The notes beneath the pieces are model-generated. The model ran no database searches. It was not told the DNA's origin and saw only the letters and a list, made by a program, of their open reading frames with translations. From assembly GCA_903813345.2 (NCBI GenBank), contig CAIIXF020000001.1, forward strand, positions 44,283,885 to 44,347,884: DNA of 64,000 nt, read 5' to 3'. Shown here piece by piece: positions 22,301 to 37,300 of this stretch. Numbering within the stretch: the stretch's first letter is position 1; every line of letters begins with the position of its first letter. Origin of the DNA: Owenia fusiformis. Its lineage: Eukaryota; Annelida; Polychaeta; Sabellida; Oweniidae. Both the position numbers and the translations under genes were made by a program.

Positions 22301-25300
22301 GAATTAAAGGAATATTCCTTGCCAGACCCTTTCTCTCTTGATATGGTAGCTATAATCATATATATAGTTTCCATATTTAGCAAAACATGGGAATATGTTT
22401 TAATATGGTCAATATTGTTCATTTAAAAATCTAGTGCTTATTTCCAGTGAGCTGCCATCTTTTAAGGTTTCTTGCAGGAAGTGATGTCATCAACTCTCAA
22501 CTTCTATAACCTTGCCCATAACAGTATAGGAAAGTAGCACAAAATCCCTTCTAGACAAGTGATCATTACTTTCTGTGCAAAAATATTTTCAGGGCTTGTC
22601 AACTTAGAATAAAAGAAGAGATTTTCAGAAGGATTAAATAAGATACAAAGTTGAAAAGGAATATTTAGCTGGTTTTGTAATTCTTAATAGCTCCTCACCT
22701 AATGCTATATGCAAAGTTGAGAGTCGATGACATCACTTCCTGTGTGAAATTTTAAAAGATGGCAGCTTACTGGAATTGAGCATCACATTTCTAAGTGATC
22801 AAATTTGACCATATCAAAACATTTTGGCGTGTTTTGCTAAACATGGCAAGCATATATGGTTGTAGCTACCATATGAGGAGAGAGATGGTTTGGCAAGGAA
22901 TATTCCTTTAAATGGACTTGGCTTGTGCTCTTTGTATATCCAATAAATCTCTGAACCCGGTCTCTGAACTGGTAGAACCAATCAAAGTCTGCTTCAATTA
23001 AACATTTAAGCATGGATTTGTGGTGTTTAATGGCAAACTATGAAATTGTATCTGCCATGGTAAGATCAACTGAAGTTGCAAACAGATGGGCAACAGATCT
23101 GAACAAAAATGATTATAAATGTTTTATATGATTTCAGAATGCGTACATCTATTACTGGCCCACAATGCACCAGTGAAGGTGAAAAATGCACAAACCTGGG
23201 GACCCCTCGCTGAAGCTATAAGCTACGGAGATCGTCAGACAAGTAAGGCATTGATTAGTTTAGTGAAGTAACTAATTATTTTCCCTTAAAATTAGCAAAA
23301 TGACAATTACAAGCCTTTGAACTTACATAACATAATTTCAGGATGGAAAATGGATGCTGAGTGGGGGGGGGGGGCACCAAATGCTGTCATCTTGTTATTC
23401 AATATAATCTGTTAATGATCTTCCTTATACATGTACATGCTACCAATATATCATTTCTTATCATATTGTGTATTCTCATTCATTATTAATTAAAGTTGTT
23501 ATTTGCATTGCATTTATGTTATCGAAACCTACAGGCATAAGACAATAATTCTACAACAGAAGTGTGAAAGGAATGTTTATTTACTGATACAAGAGGATCA
23601 ATTCATTGACAAGATCTTGACTTTATCAATCATGGAAATTGCCTTTCAAGACAGTTAATTGATGTTTTTAAATTATGGTCTCACTTTGACTTTTATGCTT
23701 CAGTGGTTCTTTAAAGATCAAAATACAAACACCATTTTCCCAAAATTGCTAATAAATGCAAAGTATATCTGCTAGAAAATCTTTAAAAATCCCAGACTAA
23801 GTCTCATAAGATAAGAAGAGTTGAAGTATTTTATGTGTTATCCAAATATGAGATGCAGGATCAATATCATTGAGTTATTGAAATTTGTTTACAAAGAGAC
23901 ATCATCATTTATTTTGTAGCAATTTAACTGTTGTTGTATATGGCTGGTCGATCTCTTCCAGTGCTAAAACTGCATATAAAAAGTGCATTTGGTACATTTG
24001 TATTATAATAAGAAAGATGTCTTTTTTCATAAGCGATGTAATTATTGCTGCTGCTTTCTCTAAAATGATATTCTATTTACTTATATTCAGTTTATTGGAG
24101 ATTTTTAATGTACAAGTAATTGGATGGAGAATAGAGCAGGGGTATGGTTTTTCCTTTGAATTACACACAGTAGTCAAGTAGAACACATTTGGTACTCTAC
24201 TTAAGAGGTGTTCCACTTATAGAGGTTCAATTAGCATTAAGTCGGTTGGTCTTGGGACTCTGAAAAATGTTCCACTAGTAGATGTGTTCCACTTATAGAG
24301 GTGTTCCACTACAGGTTTCACTGTATAGTATTAATATGTACTGAATGTTCCTTATTCATATGTTCATTTTGTGTGAAGACATGCTGATGTTGAATATTGA
24401 GGTGCTAATTAAAATTGCAATGTTATTCTATGTATTTATTATGGTAACATATGGAGATAACAGGTGAATTACAAAATAAAGGAATGTTTTTGTTATGATA
24501 AACTTGATATATCACTGATGTATGTATATGTAATAACAATAACATAGTTGTTAAATGATCATGAGATATTATTTGTTATTTTAACTTTCATAACAATTCA
24601 GTGATCTCCCTAGTAAGCCAGGCAATGCACTACCCTGTTCAGAAATTACATCCCATCCTGTTGAAAACCTGTTTGCTCCCTGCTGACAACTATAAAGGGA
24701 TTGTGGCATCACTTTTCCAACCCCCCCTCCCATCTCTACTTAGTTGATGGGGTCCATAACATGGTTGGCAATTTAAGATATTGGCATTCACTCTACGTAT
24801 ATATTCCATTGCCAAAGAGGTAGGTCCATTTCCGAGAAACGAGATAGCTGTTAGATGACAGTCAAACTCAGCTGTGAGATAAGATCAATGTTAGTGGTAG
24901 GGCTGGGGGGGGGGGGTTTACAAGGGCTAAAACTATGAACTATTGCAGTGGTGATCCAAGGCATATATACATCTACATGAACCTATCACTAACAGTTTAT
25001 CATTTACTGAGTTGGGCTTTTAGAGAATAGAAAACAACAGAATCCCATTCACATTGTCCAAAGACAAGTGGTTTAGTTATGGTAAAAGTCAATGAGTTAC
25101 CAATAAATATTCTCAGCTTAATCCAATACGTTGATATTAAGTGCCAAATCAAGTCCCAAATGAAATAAATTGTTTTTATCCACTTGGGGATTATTCCATG
25201 CTACAATCAATGTCTAAATGGCTTTAGAGCCTTTAGGTTTCACTTCCATGGTTATTATGTTATTTGCTATGCAATCCAAGAATCCTGTCTTCAGGACTTA

Positions 25301-28300
25301 TTGAGCTGGAATTTCTGTTATAGAGCTTAAATCTGAAAAACTGTCTTCTCAGTAACTTTTTACGTAAAATATTTACATTCAACAGATTGCATTCAGCAAA
25401 TCATTAAGTTTTTTTAGACACATATTTTGAGACACTTAAAGTTATCTTTCATAATAGCTGGATGTTTCAAAGTTGAACTTGAACTTGGGATTTTTATTCA
25501 TCGTTTCCTCCCAAGCCAACTGCTACTTTATTCAGAATCAGTTGTTTTATTGATTTTATTCATTTTTACATCTTTTATGTTTGGAGATGTTTTCCATAAT
25601 GCAAAAAATTATGAGCTGTTACAACTCTAATCAAAAATTTATCACAAAGCATTTTGTACATGTATACTTGCATTTTACTAGGTAGAAAAAAACACTACAC
25701 TCTATTTGACGATATAATTCATTGAAATTATATTTTACTGAGGAAAGGAGAACTCAGGTAGCTGTTGAGAACTACCACACAGGGCTTATCATTTGCTATG
25801 AACAAAAATAACATATATTTCTCCATAGTTATTGTGCCTTTTTAGGATACTGTATCATAATAAAAACAGATGACTCCAACCATGGAATAAATAGGAAATC
25901 CTGTTATTTACTCAGGATATGATTTTTATCTCCTCATACAGGGGTTTCACTAGAATTTCTCACAACAGGCTAAATAAATGAAAACAACGGGCAAAATTAA
26001 TGGAAATAATAAAAACATGATTCAGGCGATTTTGTGAAAACAACCGGTGAAAATCGCCTGTTGCCTGCTGCCATTGAAACCCCTGTCATAGATATTGATT
26101 GCACAGATATATATCGCATCCATTCCTGGATTAAAGTCATATCACTGAATAAATCATAGGCTTTTTCTCTATATATCCTTATGAATAACAGCTGCAGTGG
26201 CTCATTGGCAGAGTCAAGGTTACTGCTATTGCTTGGGCCCAGCTTTGATTCCCAGTTCAGACAAATTGTTTGTGCATTATGTTATTCAGGGTGTGAGACT
26301 GTGTGGTCCACAACTCATATAAAAAGCTGTGGTATGTGCTTGTATACCCTGCGCGCAGAGCCTAGTTATAAACTACCCTCTGCCTAGTATAGGCTATATT
26401 ACAGATTAGCAGCCCCACCCCAATGATTGGTGCCTGTAACAGTCCTTGTAATAAATCTTTTCAAATCTACCACGCTGACCCTTTCTCAACCAGTCAGCAA
26501 AGTGGAAGGAACACGTGCTAAATACGTGCTCATTAACTATGCTGTGATGTCAGAGGAAATGGCCATATAGAAAGTCATCCGTATTACGACGACGAATTCT
26601 GATTGGCACGGTGAGATTAGAGATTTATTTTAAACTGAAAGAGTGCAATCGAAGCTCTCTTTTAAGAAGCGAAGTCGAACAAATGCAAAGGACAGTTCTT
26701 GTATTTCTGTGTATCGGTGCACATAGTTTAACACAGAACTTCTCTATGGAAATGTTTCTGGCGCTTTGAGTATAAAATGTACCAACAAGATGGATTATAC
26801 CAAAATATGGCTGTAACCAATAGCTTTGGACTAGGAATTTGGATATGATAAAAAGTAAAATTTCCTGCAGAGTCAAAGCAGTAACAGTTTACTGTGTGAG
26901 CACAGGGGCTGTGGGTTCTTTATTGTGATTTATTATGATAGCCTTGGCACTAAAAATTGATTCTGTGCAATAGAATAGAAGTCACTTTCCATACCACTCT
27001 AGTCATATTCACATTGTTATGGAAATTACTTGCCATCAGTTTTCTGAATATTACAGAAGTTTTTATTGATTTGATTTGACAGTTTCAAAAAACCTTGTTG
27101 ATGAATAGGGGCAAAATCATTCATCATTCTCTGTTATGCCTTAACCATCAACTTATATTCAGTATAATGTGGATTCAGTTTTTTTATTTCTATACACTAT
27201 ATTCACTGTATATATACTGCATTCTCATGCTTTTTGCCTTTCGTCAAAAGTAGTGTTGTTTTTGATCCTATTTTACAATTTAGCTCAGTCACAAAATGAT
27301 TTAATGTTTTTTATCGTCACATCATAATTCTTGAAATGGCAGAGGGAAGGATTATATAGCCTCAGTCACATTTGATCCATGGCAATTGTATGGCAGCCGC
27401 AGCAGTAGCTTCCCAAAATCGTGAGAAATATGCAGCATAAGATAGGGATAAGCAGTACGATGTATATTTTCTATATCGATTTTATAAAGCTACGGCCACC
27501 ATACGCCTGCCGTTGATCAAATGTGACTGGTACTCAGAATATGTAGATAGTAGATACTAAATAATCTGAACAATAGTCTGAAATACCATAGCAGTAAGAT
27601 ACAGAAATAACACATTATTATTAAACTGCGTGGGGAATACAGTAAGCTACATAATGAAGTTGCTTCAGCTATTACCAGAAATGATTACCATAAGATCAAA
27701 TGCTTCCTAATTGAACATCACTTAGATGGTTTTTCGGTCACTTGGGTTTCATGACATTTTCATATCTATTAACATGTTTCAGCAACTCCCTTTTGATCAA
27801 TTTGATGAAATGAGAGACGCAGCAGTCATAATTGGAAATTGGCAGTATTTCACGTGATAATCATTATGTTTGGTTGTCTTTGGGGCCTCCTTATTCGTGG
27901 AGAAGTTTAGTTTTAAAGTTTTTTATTATCATTTAAACAAAACAAATTACAAACACAGCAAGGGCCGAAGCAATTCGTGGAGAAGTCTCCCGTTCTCTCT
28001 GCAAACTGGCTCCTACTTTACTACTTATACCTAAGTCTTCCTTCTGTGGGGACAGAATGTGATAATCATTATGTTTGGTTGTCTTTGGGGCCTCCTTATT
28101 CATGGAGAAGTCTCCCATTCTCTCTGCAAACTGCCTCCTACTTTACAACTTATACCTAAGTCTTCCTTCTGTGAGGACAGATGACTAAGTCACATATGTA
28201 TTTGTCCCGTTTTCATTTATTCATGTAATGATGAAATATATAATTTGTAACAAAAATGGTTGAGAAGGATCATGCAAAGCTTTTATGAATCCAAGAGAAA

Positions 28301-31300
28301 ACAGAAGATTTTCTATTGAAAGCCAGGGATGATTTTAGATGTAATTTAAGAAGAATAAGTAGAGACTTAAAGTAAGAAAATGGAAATTCTCTCATGATTT
28401 AAATACAGTTGGGATAATGTTATTACCATTGATTGGATGTCAATAATAGTCTGGGTCTCATAAAGAATTTTTTTATTATTTTTTTAATAAAAAAGAAACA
28501 ATTACTGGTAACTTTGTAATATCAACATGACATATCTCCAAGTCCCCAATCTTATAGGTTAAACAAACCTCTGCTTCAGATTCATAACACATTATTATTG
28601 AAAGTTGAGGCTTGGTAAATGTAATTTAGAGGTATTGATTGATACGTTGGTTGCATCTGGTAGATTCTGTTACATGATTATTAAAAATTTTCCAGTTAAT
28701 GTGTAAACTATATACCATTGGCATATAGTTATGGGAATTGTAGACATATAGACAATGCAGATATATTCTCTTTCATTTGTCATTTCAATTCTGATTGTCA
28801 CTAGTTTGATACTTAAACAGTAAAATCTGTCTAGGTAGAACACCTTTTGTTCCTCTAAAAAAGTTCTATTTGAGAGGTGTTCCACTTATAGAGGTTCATT
28901 TAACATTAAGTCAGTTGGTCTTGGGACTCTGGAAAATGTTCTACTAGCAGAGGTGCTCTTCTTTTAGAGGTGTTCCACTTAAAACGTTTCACCGTATTCT
29001 TTGATCTGATATTTATATCAACCACCGAATTATATATACCAGTATAAAGTTAACCATGAAGAGTTTGGAATATTATAATTTGAGTTTGGGAGAACACAGT
29101 AAGATTGTCACAGGGTCTTGCTGTGTTCATATGAGTCATCTATAACATTTTAATATAGCAGCCATCTTTATCATTGTAAAATATGCTATAACTCATTCAG
29201 ATGTAACATATATAACTTATTCTGGGCAATTTTTTACTGCACACTTACCCTCAAGGGATTTTAGACCTCTTTGTAATAGTTACTGATTAAAATGACCTGG
29301 GAAAGGTAGTCATCATTTCTATATCCATGGGCTAGATTCAGGGAAAGGTAGTCATCATTTTTTATACTCGGGGGATAGATTCAGGGAATATATTGGGAGT
29401 TAATCTATAGATGAATTTAATATGTCAGTCAAAAACATGAAAATAGCATGCAGCTAAATATACCGCTGTAGGTTATTCATGTAAGTGATTTTTACTAGGT
29501 ACAGTATTTCAAAATAGAATATGTTGAATGCTCAGGAAAGGCAATGATCAAATGAATCAGCATGTATCAAGTAGAATTTCAGTCTGAGATATTTAGATTG
29601 AAACTTGTTGAGGTTGTTGAGAGGTTTACATATTCTTATGATTATATGTCAATGAATATAATCAATGACTTCACTCATTGGTATTGCCAGGGTCCACCAA
29701 GGGGGTTATTTTCCCATCACCGCAATCAAGAAAAATATATTTATCTAGACTCTTTAAAGGACAACTGAAATAGCTTTTCTCATCTTGCAGCTATAAAAAT
29801 GCGGTTTTCTCTATTGTAAGCCCACAGTAGAGTTCTTGCGATAGCCATTATAAAATAAATGTTAGATAACTGCTAACGGTCATAGATAACGAAATAAAAC
29901 TAACTGATAAATCAAATTGGCCCCCACGTGATTAGTAACGTCATATACAAATTATAGCTTTGGTTTATTGGTTCCATAGTAATCACAACGTCACGGCAAC
30001 CATAGGATTGTTGTGTAAACAAATAACAAAACATTTTGACATTATGACGTCATGATCTAATGGACCAAAACGGTCCACGTGGGGGCCAGTGAGAGATCAC
30101 GTGGGGGCCAATAACGTCACAACCAATTCGAATATTGCTTATTAAGCAGCTATAACGATCGTTAGAGTGAAATAGTTTTCACACTACTGATTAGAAAACA
30201 TGTCCAAATACATCTATCAAAAAATTATATTCATTCCTTTAGGTTAAAAATACAATTTCATATCTGCTTTAAGTTTATGAGAATTCAATTTTTTATTTAT
30301 GCATCGTCTTTTCCTCTCAGGCTCTTATGTTATCATTTACCCAAAATATTGACCTATATTGAAAGATGTTTCTTTCTGATCACTGATTACAGTAGTTGAG
30401 AAAATGTCTGCAGTGTTGCATTGATTTATGACCTCTCCTATGACTGCTACCAGCCATAGGGGGTGGGGAATGCTAAACTCTGGGCTTGTGTCTATAGAAG
30501 AGAATCAATAAGAGGGAATCCATGGAAGATTTAGGCTAAAAATTAAGAATCTGAGAACATTTGATTCATTTACCTCAGTATACTGAACAAAGCTAAAAGC
30601 AATGAGGTGAGCATGCGATTTCTGTGTTTATATGCTTTACCACACCCTCTGGAATTTACCCCCTGCGATAAGCAGTTAGCATTTCCCCGATTAAGAACTC
30701 AAAATTTGATTTACTGTCGTAACATTGCGACAGGAATCATGTAAATGTCATTGGCGCATAATTAGATCACGTGATTCTGTTTTATCGGGCGCTTCCAAAT
30801 TGGTTATAGCAGGGGGAAAGAAGGAAGTACGGATTCTGGACACCTGCTTTGGAGGATGTCCTTTTATTTGATAGTGAAAAATATGGGTTAGGTGCCATTT
30901 TCTATGTTTTATACTTCAAATTTGTTTAGTGGGTAGGCAGTAAAAGGCCATTTTTTGGTAAACAAATAATTTTTAGAATTTTTAAGAACCTTGTTTTATG
31001 AACAAGGGTGTGTTGATGGTCTAGCAAATAAAATGTATCATATATAGTGTTAAACCTGTTATCAAATGATTAACATTTACTTTCAATATTGAAAGTCCAA
31101 AAATCTTGCTGAAGTTAATGTAACATCTAAATGGATAATAACACGCATCGTTTATCATCTGTTACTGGCTCAATCTACAGCGGTTGTACAATAGATTTTG
31201 CGACAAAGAGTATGCAACAAGGAGACCTTAAGCAGTCAACAGATTTCAAGTTTCTCGGATTTGGCACAAACAATGTCAAAACAGATGACCCACAAGACAT

Positions 31301-34300
31301 GGTCTATGAACTAAAAAATCTGTTACTGACAGCTAGCAATAAGCATCCACAAACTAAACTTATCCTATGTGGAATACATCATCGTGGTGATAGTGACAAC
31401 CCTAAAATAGTAGCAGAATGGAATACCAAGATAGACTATGTTAACAAGGAAATGCGTTCCTTTTGTACAAGAAAAGGACATGGGTTTGTGGACATCAATG
31501 CAGTAAATAATTCTACTGTTGACAATCCCTGTATGAGAGTCCTTTTTAACGACAGACTCCACTTCAACCCTACTGGCCGTAGCCGACTTGTAGATGCTAT
31601 GCTCTCCATCATGAATGGAAAACGTCCCACAACATATGCACAGGCTGTAAACCCTACCAAAACCTGGCACAGTGCCAAGTTTTAGATACTGAGTGTGATG
31701 TACATTTACTTGCTGACAGTCTACCACTTAATTGTGCAATTAGTACTTTTGACAGTTCAAAAGATGTATATAAGGTTAATGACAATTCAAAAGATGTATA
31801 TAATGTAAATATTGATACTAACTTAAATACTTTAAAAACACAAGGTAATCTTGCAATACATGATATATCTGGGACACAGGCTACTTCGTCAAATGGAAAA
31901 GGTAGTGTTTATAATGAGAATATTCAATCTTCAAATGAACATGTGTCAATTTTACTTTGGAACATAAATAAGATTTCTGATAAACTACATGATGGTGAAG
32001 ATATCCAAAAATGGTTCAATAATTTTCAAATTATATTATTGTGTGAGACATGGTTATCACCAGAATCTGAAATTGCATTCGAAAACTACACTTGCTATAA
32101 TCTAGCCAGAAACCCCAAAAATGTACTAAAGGGGCACTACTCTGGAGGGCTGGCTGTGCTAATAAGTGATGTTTATGGTAAAAATGGTATTGAAATTCTA
32201 TCACAATCACATGACTTTTTTGTATGGATAAAATTCAATTCCAATCATTTCAATATTACAGAAGATTTATATTTATGCTTTGTTTATTTACCATTTAAAG
32301 GTTCTTCTTATGAATTTGTAACTGGATGTAGTAATATTGACATATTAGAAAAATCTTTAGCTTATTATCAAACATTAGGAAGAACTATAATATGTGGAGA
32401 CATGAATGCTAGAACTGCTCAGTTGTCTGATTCTAACATTAATATACCTGGCAGTAATGGTGATATTCCCATACTGCTAGATGACACTTTATATAATTTG
32501 CAAGATGTAAATGAGGTTTTAGTTAGCAATCGCATTTCTATGGATAAAAATGTAAAGGCAGTCTCTCAAACTCATGGCAGAGAATTTTTATCACTATGCA
32601 AAACTGCTAATATGAAAATACTTAATGGTCGTCTTTATCAGGACAAAAATTTAGGGAAATTCACATGTTATCGTAATGTTACCCATAAATCTAATACAGA
32701 CCTTAACTTAGGAAAATCAGTTATTGATTATGTTGCAGCTCAATCAAACATTATTCCCTTATTTTCTGATTTTAAAGTGCATGATAGACGTGTTGAATCT
32801 GACCACGCACCATTGCATTTTTCTCTATCATTAAAAAGGGATATTGAAAATCAAAGTAAATCATCAAACATTCAATCAGAACCCCTGAACATTAAAACAT
32901 ATAAATCATACAAATGGGATCATAAGAAGAAAAATGAATTTAAACAAAAATTAACTGATAATACTAGCATTGATCTCTTAACATCTTTTTACACTGAACT
33001 TGGATGTAATGATACTGGATCTGATGAACTTGTAAATAAGCTCCTTAACGTAATTCATTATGCATCTAATAACACATTTCAATTTAAACAATTAAAAACT
33101 AAGAAAATGCACACCTTTCCCATCAATTCATGGTTCAATGATGAGTGTAAGTCCTTAAAGAAACAAGTACATGAGGCAATAAAACACAAATTTAGTGATG
33201 ATCTTATAAATAGTTTAACCAAACAATATAATCAAACTAAACAACGAGAAAAGAGAAAGTTTAAAGCAGGAATGCTTGATAGTTTAATTCAGAATAAAAG
33301 CAAATACTCTACAGATTTCTGGAAACTGATAAACGCAATGCCAGGAAATAAAATTAAACAGATGCCAGTTCCACCTAAAGATTTATTCAACTTTTTTAAA
33401 AGTCTATCTAAACCCCCAAATATAGAATATTTTGATGACAATGCACTCAAGGAAATGAATCAGTATGTTATAAATTATCAAGTTTGCCCTGAAGATAAAA
33501 ATTTACAACTTTGCCATGATACTGTCAACATGAAAATTACTCAAGCCGAAATCCAGCGTGCTTTGAAAAGAGTGAATACAAACAAATCAGCTGGTATTGA
33601 TGGTATTCCATCTAATATTATTAAAAATTGTAAATCTCTCATTTCTGATTTTACATCACTATTTAATGCTATTTTTGAAAAAGGAGAATATCCAAGTGAC
33701 TGGAGCATTGGTATGCTCAGTGCACTTTATAAACAAGGCAGCCGTTTTCAAGCTGATAATTATCGAGGCATTAATGTACTGGCCTGTATAGGAAATTTAT
33801 TTGACTCAGTTATACAAAATCGTCTTGTCTTTAATGCTGAAGTGCAAAATTCGCCAGACCCACTTCAGGGTGCTTATAAAGAAAATAGGCGTACAACTGA
33901 TAATATTTTTATTTTGCAAACACTAATTAACAAATTCAAGCAGCATAAGAAACCATTGTATACATGTATGATTGACTTTAGGAAGGCGTTTGATTACATA
34001 GATCGCTCGGTACTGTTATATAAACTATGTAAATCTGGAATTCATCCACAGACTAAAATGTACAAGATTATAGAGAGCATGTACTCTAAATCTAAGTCAT
34101 GTCTCAAGTTAGAAAATGGAGTCACGGAAACTTTTGACACTGAAATTGGAGTTTTACAAGGAAGTGTTTTAAGTACATTTTTATTCAATCATTTCATAGA
34201 TGACTTAAATGAAATATTACCACCCAGATGTGGTGTTACTTTGAATGATGCCAATTTTAATCATCTACTATGGGCAGATGATCTTGTACTTGTTTCAGAA

Positions 34301-37300
34301 TCACACAATGGACTTCAGTTGTTATTAGATTCACTTTTTGCTTTCTGTAAAATTAATAGACTTATAGTCAACACCCTTAAGACAAAGGTCCTGATTTTTA
34401 ACTCTAAATATTCAGATCCTTTCACTTTTAATAATCAAGAAATTGAACGTGTAAATAAATATAAATATCTCGGTGTTATTCTTACTGATAGCAATAAATT
34501 TGATATTAACACTGCTTATCTTAAAGAACAATCACGAAAGGCAATATTCAAAATCAAACAACAGTATAAGAAATTCAATGATGTACCACCCGATGTTGCT
34601 CTTCACCTTTTTGATTCATTAGTCAGTCCAATACTTTGTTATGGGTGTGAGATTTGGTATGATAAGAAACAGATGAAATCTATTGAAACATTGCATTTGT
34701 CCTTTTTAAAATCTATTCTAGGAGTCAAAACTCAAACAGCTAATCCTGCAGTATATGGTGACCTCGGTAGATTTCCTTTATCTATCAAAATTGAATTATC
34801 TTTGATAAAATACTGGTTAAGACTTATAAAACTACCAGAATCTAATATTTTAAATCAAGCTTATTTATATGGTCAAGAAAAACATGAATTAGGGTTTAAA
34901 TCATGGTCTGGAAAAGTTTATGATATTCTTCACAAATGTGAACTAACAGAGTATTGGGATGACCAAAGTCAAAATACAGACAACTTAGTAAACTTGGTTG
35001 ACAAGAAACTAAAGAATGCATTTATAAATAATTGGAGAAATGATATTTTACAATATCCTATATTAAGAACATATAAGCTATTTAAGAAAGATTTTGAATT
35101 AGAACCATATTTAAAACTAGATAATAAAAAATATAGATTAGCAATAGGTAGATTTAGGTTAAGTTCACATCGGCTAAAAATAGAATCTGGAAGACACATA
35201 AAACCCAAACCTAAACCAGTTAATGAAAGGTTGTGTAATATATGTAAATGTGTGGAGGATGAATTTCATTTTATCATAAATTGTACAAAGCATTCTCAAC
35301 ACAGGCAAATATTTTTCAGTAAAATTTCTGAAATATTACCAACATTTGACTTGAATAGTAACGATATATTTATAAATATAATTTCTAATGATAATATCAT
35401 CTTCCAACGACATCTTGGTAAATTTATATACCATTCATTTAACAATTTAGAATAATCAGCAAAATTTGTGCATCACACTTTAAAATATTTTGCCTTTCTT
35501 GTATGCTTTCTGTAAATATATCAAATCATGTATATTTTTATAAAGATGTAGTTTTAGTAAGTAGTTTAGTAGTAGATAGTAGTTTTAGTGAGTAGTTTAT
35601 GACTAATGTAATCATGTTATGATACAATATGTCAATAAAAGTTATATAAAAGTTATATATATCCTGCCAATATTTTTCTTAATTTGACTTATTTCTTTTG
35701 CCTAATATAAGCCAGCTTATTGCATTGATTTTCACTTAATATTCTGTTGAGTTCCATGTAAAAAACATTATATTATTTAGAAGTGAACCCTAAAGCAGTC
35801 TCTTTATGATTTTTTCATCTAGCAACATTTGCTGAGCTACAACATTGCAATGATTCAAGCAGTGAAAAAATATTAGATAAGCTGTAATCTAATCCTAAAG
35901 GTTCTGGATTCTTTAAGTTAAACCCCACACAAGTTCTTGATAAAAAAACTTATCTTAATGATTTGCAATAAGGCTAATTGGAAGACAACCCATTTGACAA
36001 ATCGATTGTATATTATACTAGTATATAAAGGAACATTTCCCTCTCTCCTATGTCTGTTTTTTGGTATTGACTTTTAGACGCAATGAATATGTATTCTTTC
36101 AGGCAATGTAACATATCATTCATCTTACCTTACAAATCCCCATCAACAATAAATGAATTAAAATCCAGAAATATTTTACAAAGATAATCAAGTATTGGCC
36201 TAACAGAAACAATAAAGTGATAAAAACCTTAATTTGTTTCATATTTTAATGAAGCTATGTAAAATCCTAGTATATCTTCAGTAAGGTAACAAGAATACTA
36301 ATATTTTCAATGGCACTTTGACTTCAAGTCTCCTGATAGCAAGGAGGTGATTTGAATCAATGTTGTGGCAATGATACAGTGAATAGGCCTTTGTAATACT
36401 TTTATTATTGATTCTGGTTTGAACAAATCATCTGTCTAATAAGGGGCTGGGTTAAGATATGAATGTATTTCTTGTCAAGAAACTGCATCAGATCCCACCT
36501 CAGATGAGTGCAAAACCAAAATGTCAAAGTATAAATAATTTATATACATGTGTTTTTCACTTCAAATGAATGATGTACTTTTGTTCTTATTTGTGAAGTT
36601 TACGCTGACTTATGACCATCCTGGTTACCAGTCATAATGAATTATACATTTTTGTAATGAATAAAGGTCTAATTCGCCCAGATAGACCAAGATTTACCTC
36701 CTCCCCTTAACAAAACTAACTTCGTAAGTATATTCTACAACTGTTGATAGTTGGATACCAGTTACAGATATGGTGGAGGAATGCTAACCACCCACCAAAA
36801 AAATTTATGCACTACAAATCTTAAAGTTCAAAATCTGCTTCTTCAACACATAAATTGGGGAAGTTAGGTAAAAAACGAGTTTGAATAGGCATTATTTTCT
36901 ATATTGGGCCTGTTTTGAAGAAATTTGCCTAAATTTTTACACTTTGGGCCTTAAATTAAGGAAATGAGGCCATCCCTTGACACCATCCCTAAGTGACTGC
37001 ATCATTGAAATACACCAGTATATAGCAATTGTTTTCATATGTTATTGACATTTTGTGACAAATTGGTAGAAACATTTTACAAATCAATTAAAGGCTGTGG
37101 AGTTTGTATGATATGTTGATAAGATGTAATCAATATGTGATGTGATGCAGTGTTTACTGCAATTTTGATATTTCTCTACATTTATTGCATTTGAGATATA
37201 CCATTGGAAAATTCTATTCCCCTCCCCCCATAACCAATAAAAATAAAATCATGAGAAAGAAGAAGAAGAAAAGAGCTTTAAAATATTGTTATTTGAAGCT

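Larger units (their letters stand above)
23243..29757. other. Left part of 17-kb intron 3 of the ANKRD13C-like gene
   Basis: No coding exon was recognised. It contains the repeats listed separately (24181, 26190, 27363, 27855, 28836) and G-tracts at about 23365 and 24906. Remaining sequence is AT-rich and unassigned. Confidence 0.5.
31100..35665 (+). mobile_element. CR1/L2-type LINE, 5'-truncated, ORF2 intact
   Basis: A non-LTR retrotransposon in the sense direction of the ANKRD13C-like gene, in intron 3. It has a partial esterase-type ORF1, a full-length endonuclease/RT ORF2, and a tail after 35455 ending in AATAAAAGTTATATAAAAGTTATATATAT (given here in parts: AATAAAAGTTATAT, AAAAGTTATATATAT), a short tandem end rather than a long poly(A). 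That tail and the esterase ORF1 are features of CR1- and L2-like clades. The left end is not exact: ORF1 starts after the point where the esterase Ser block should be, so the copy is probably 5'-truncated near 31100-31130. No target duplication was found. Confidence 0.85.
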
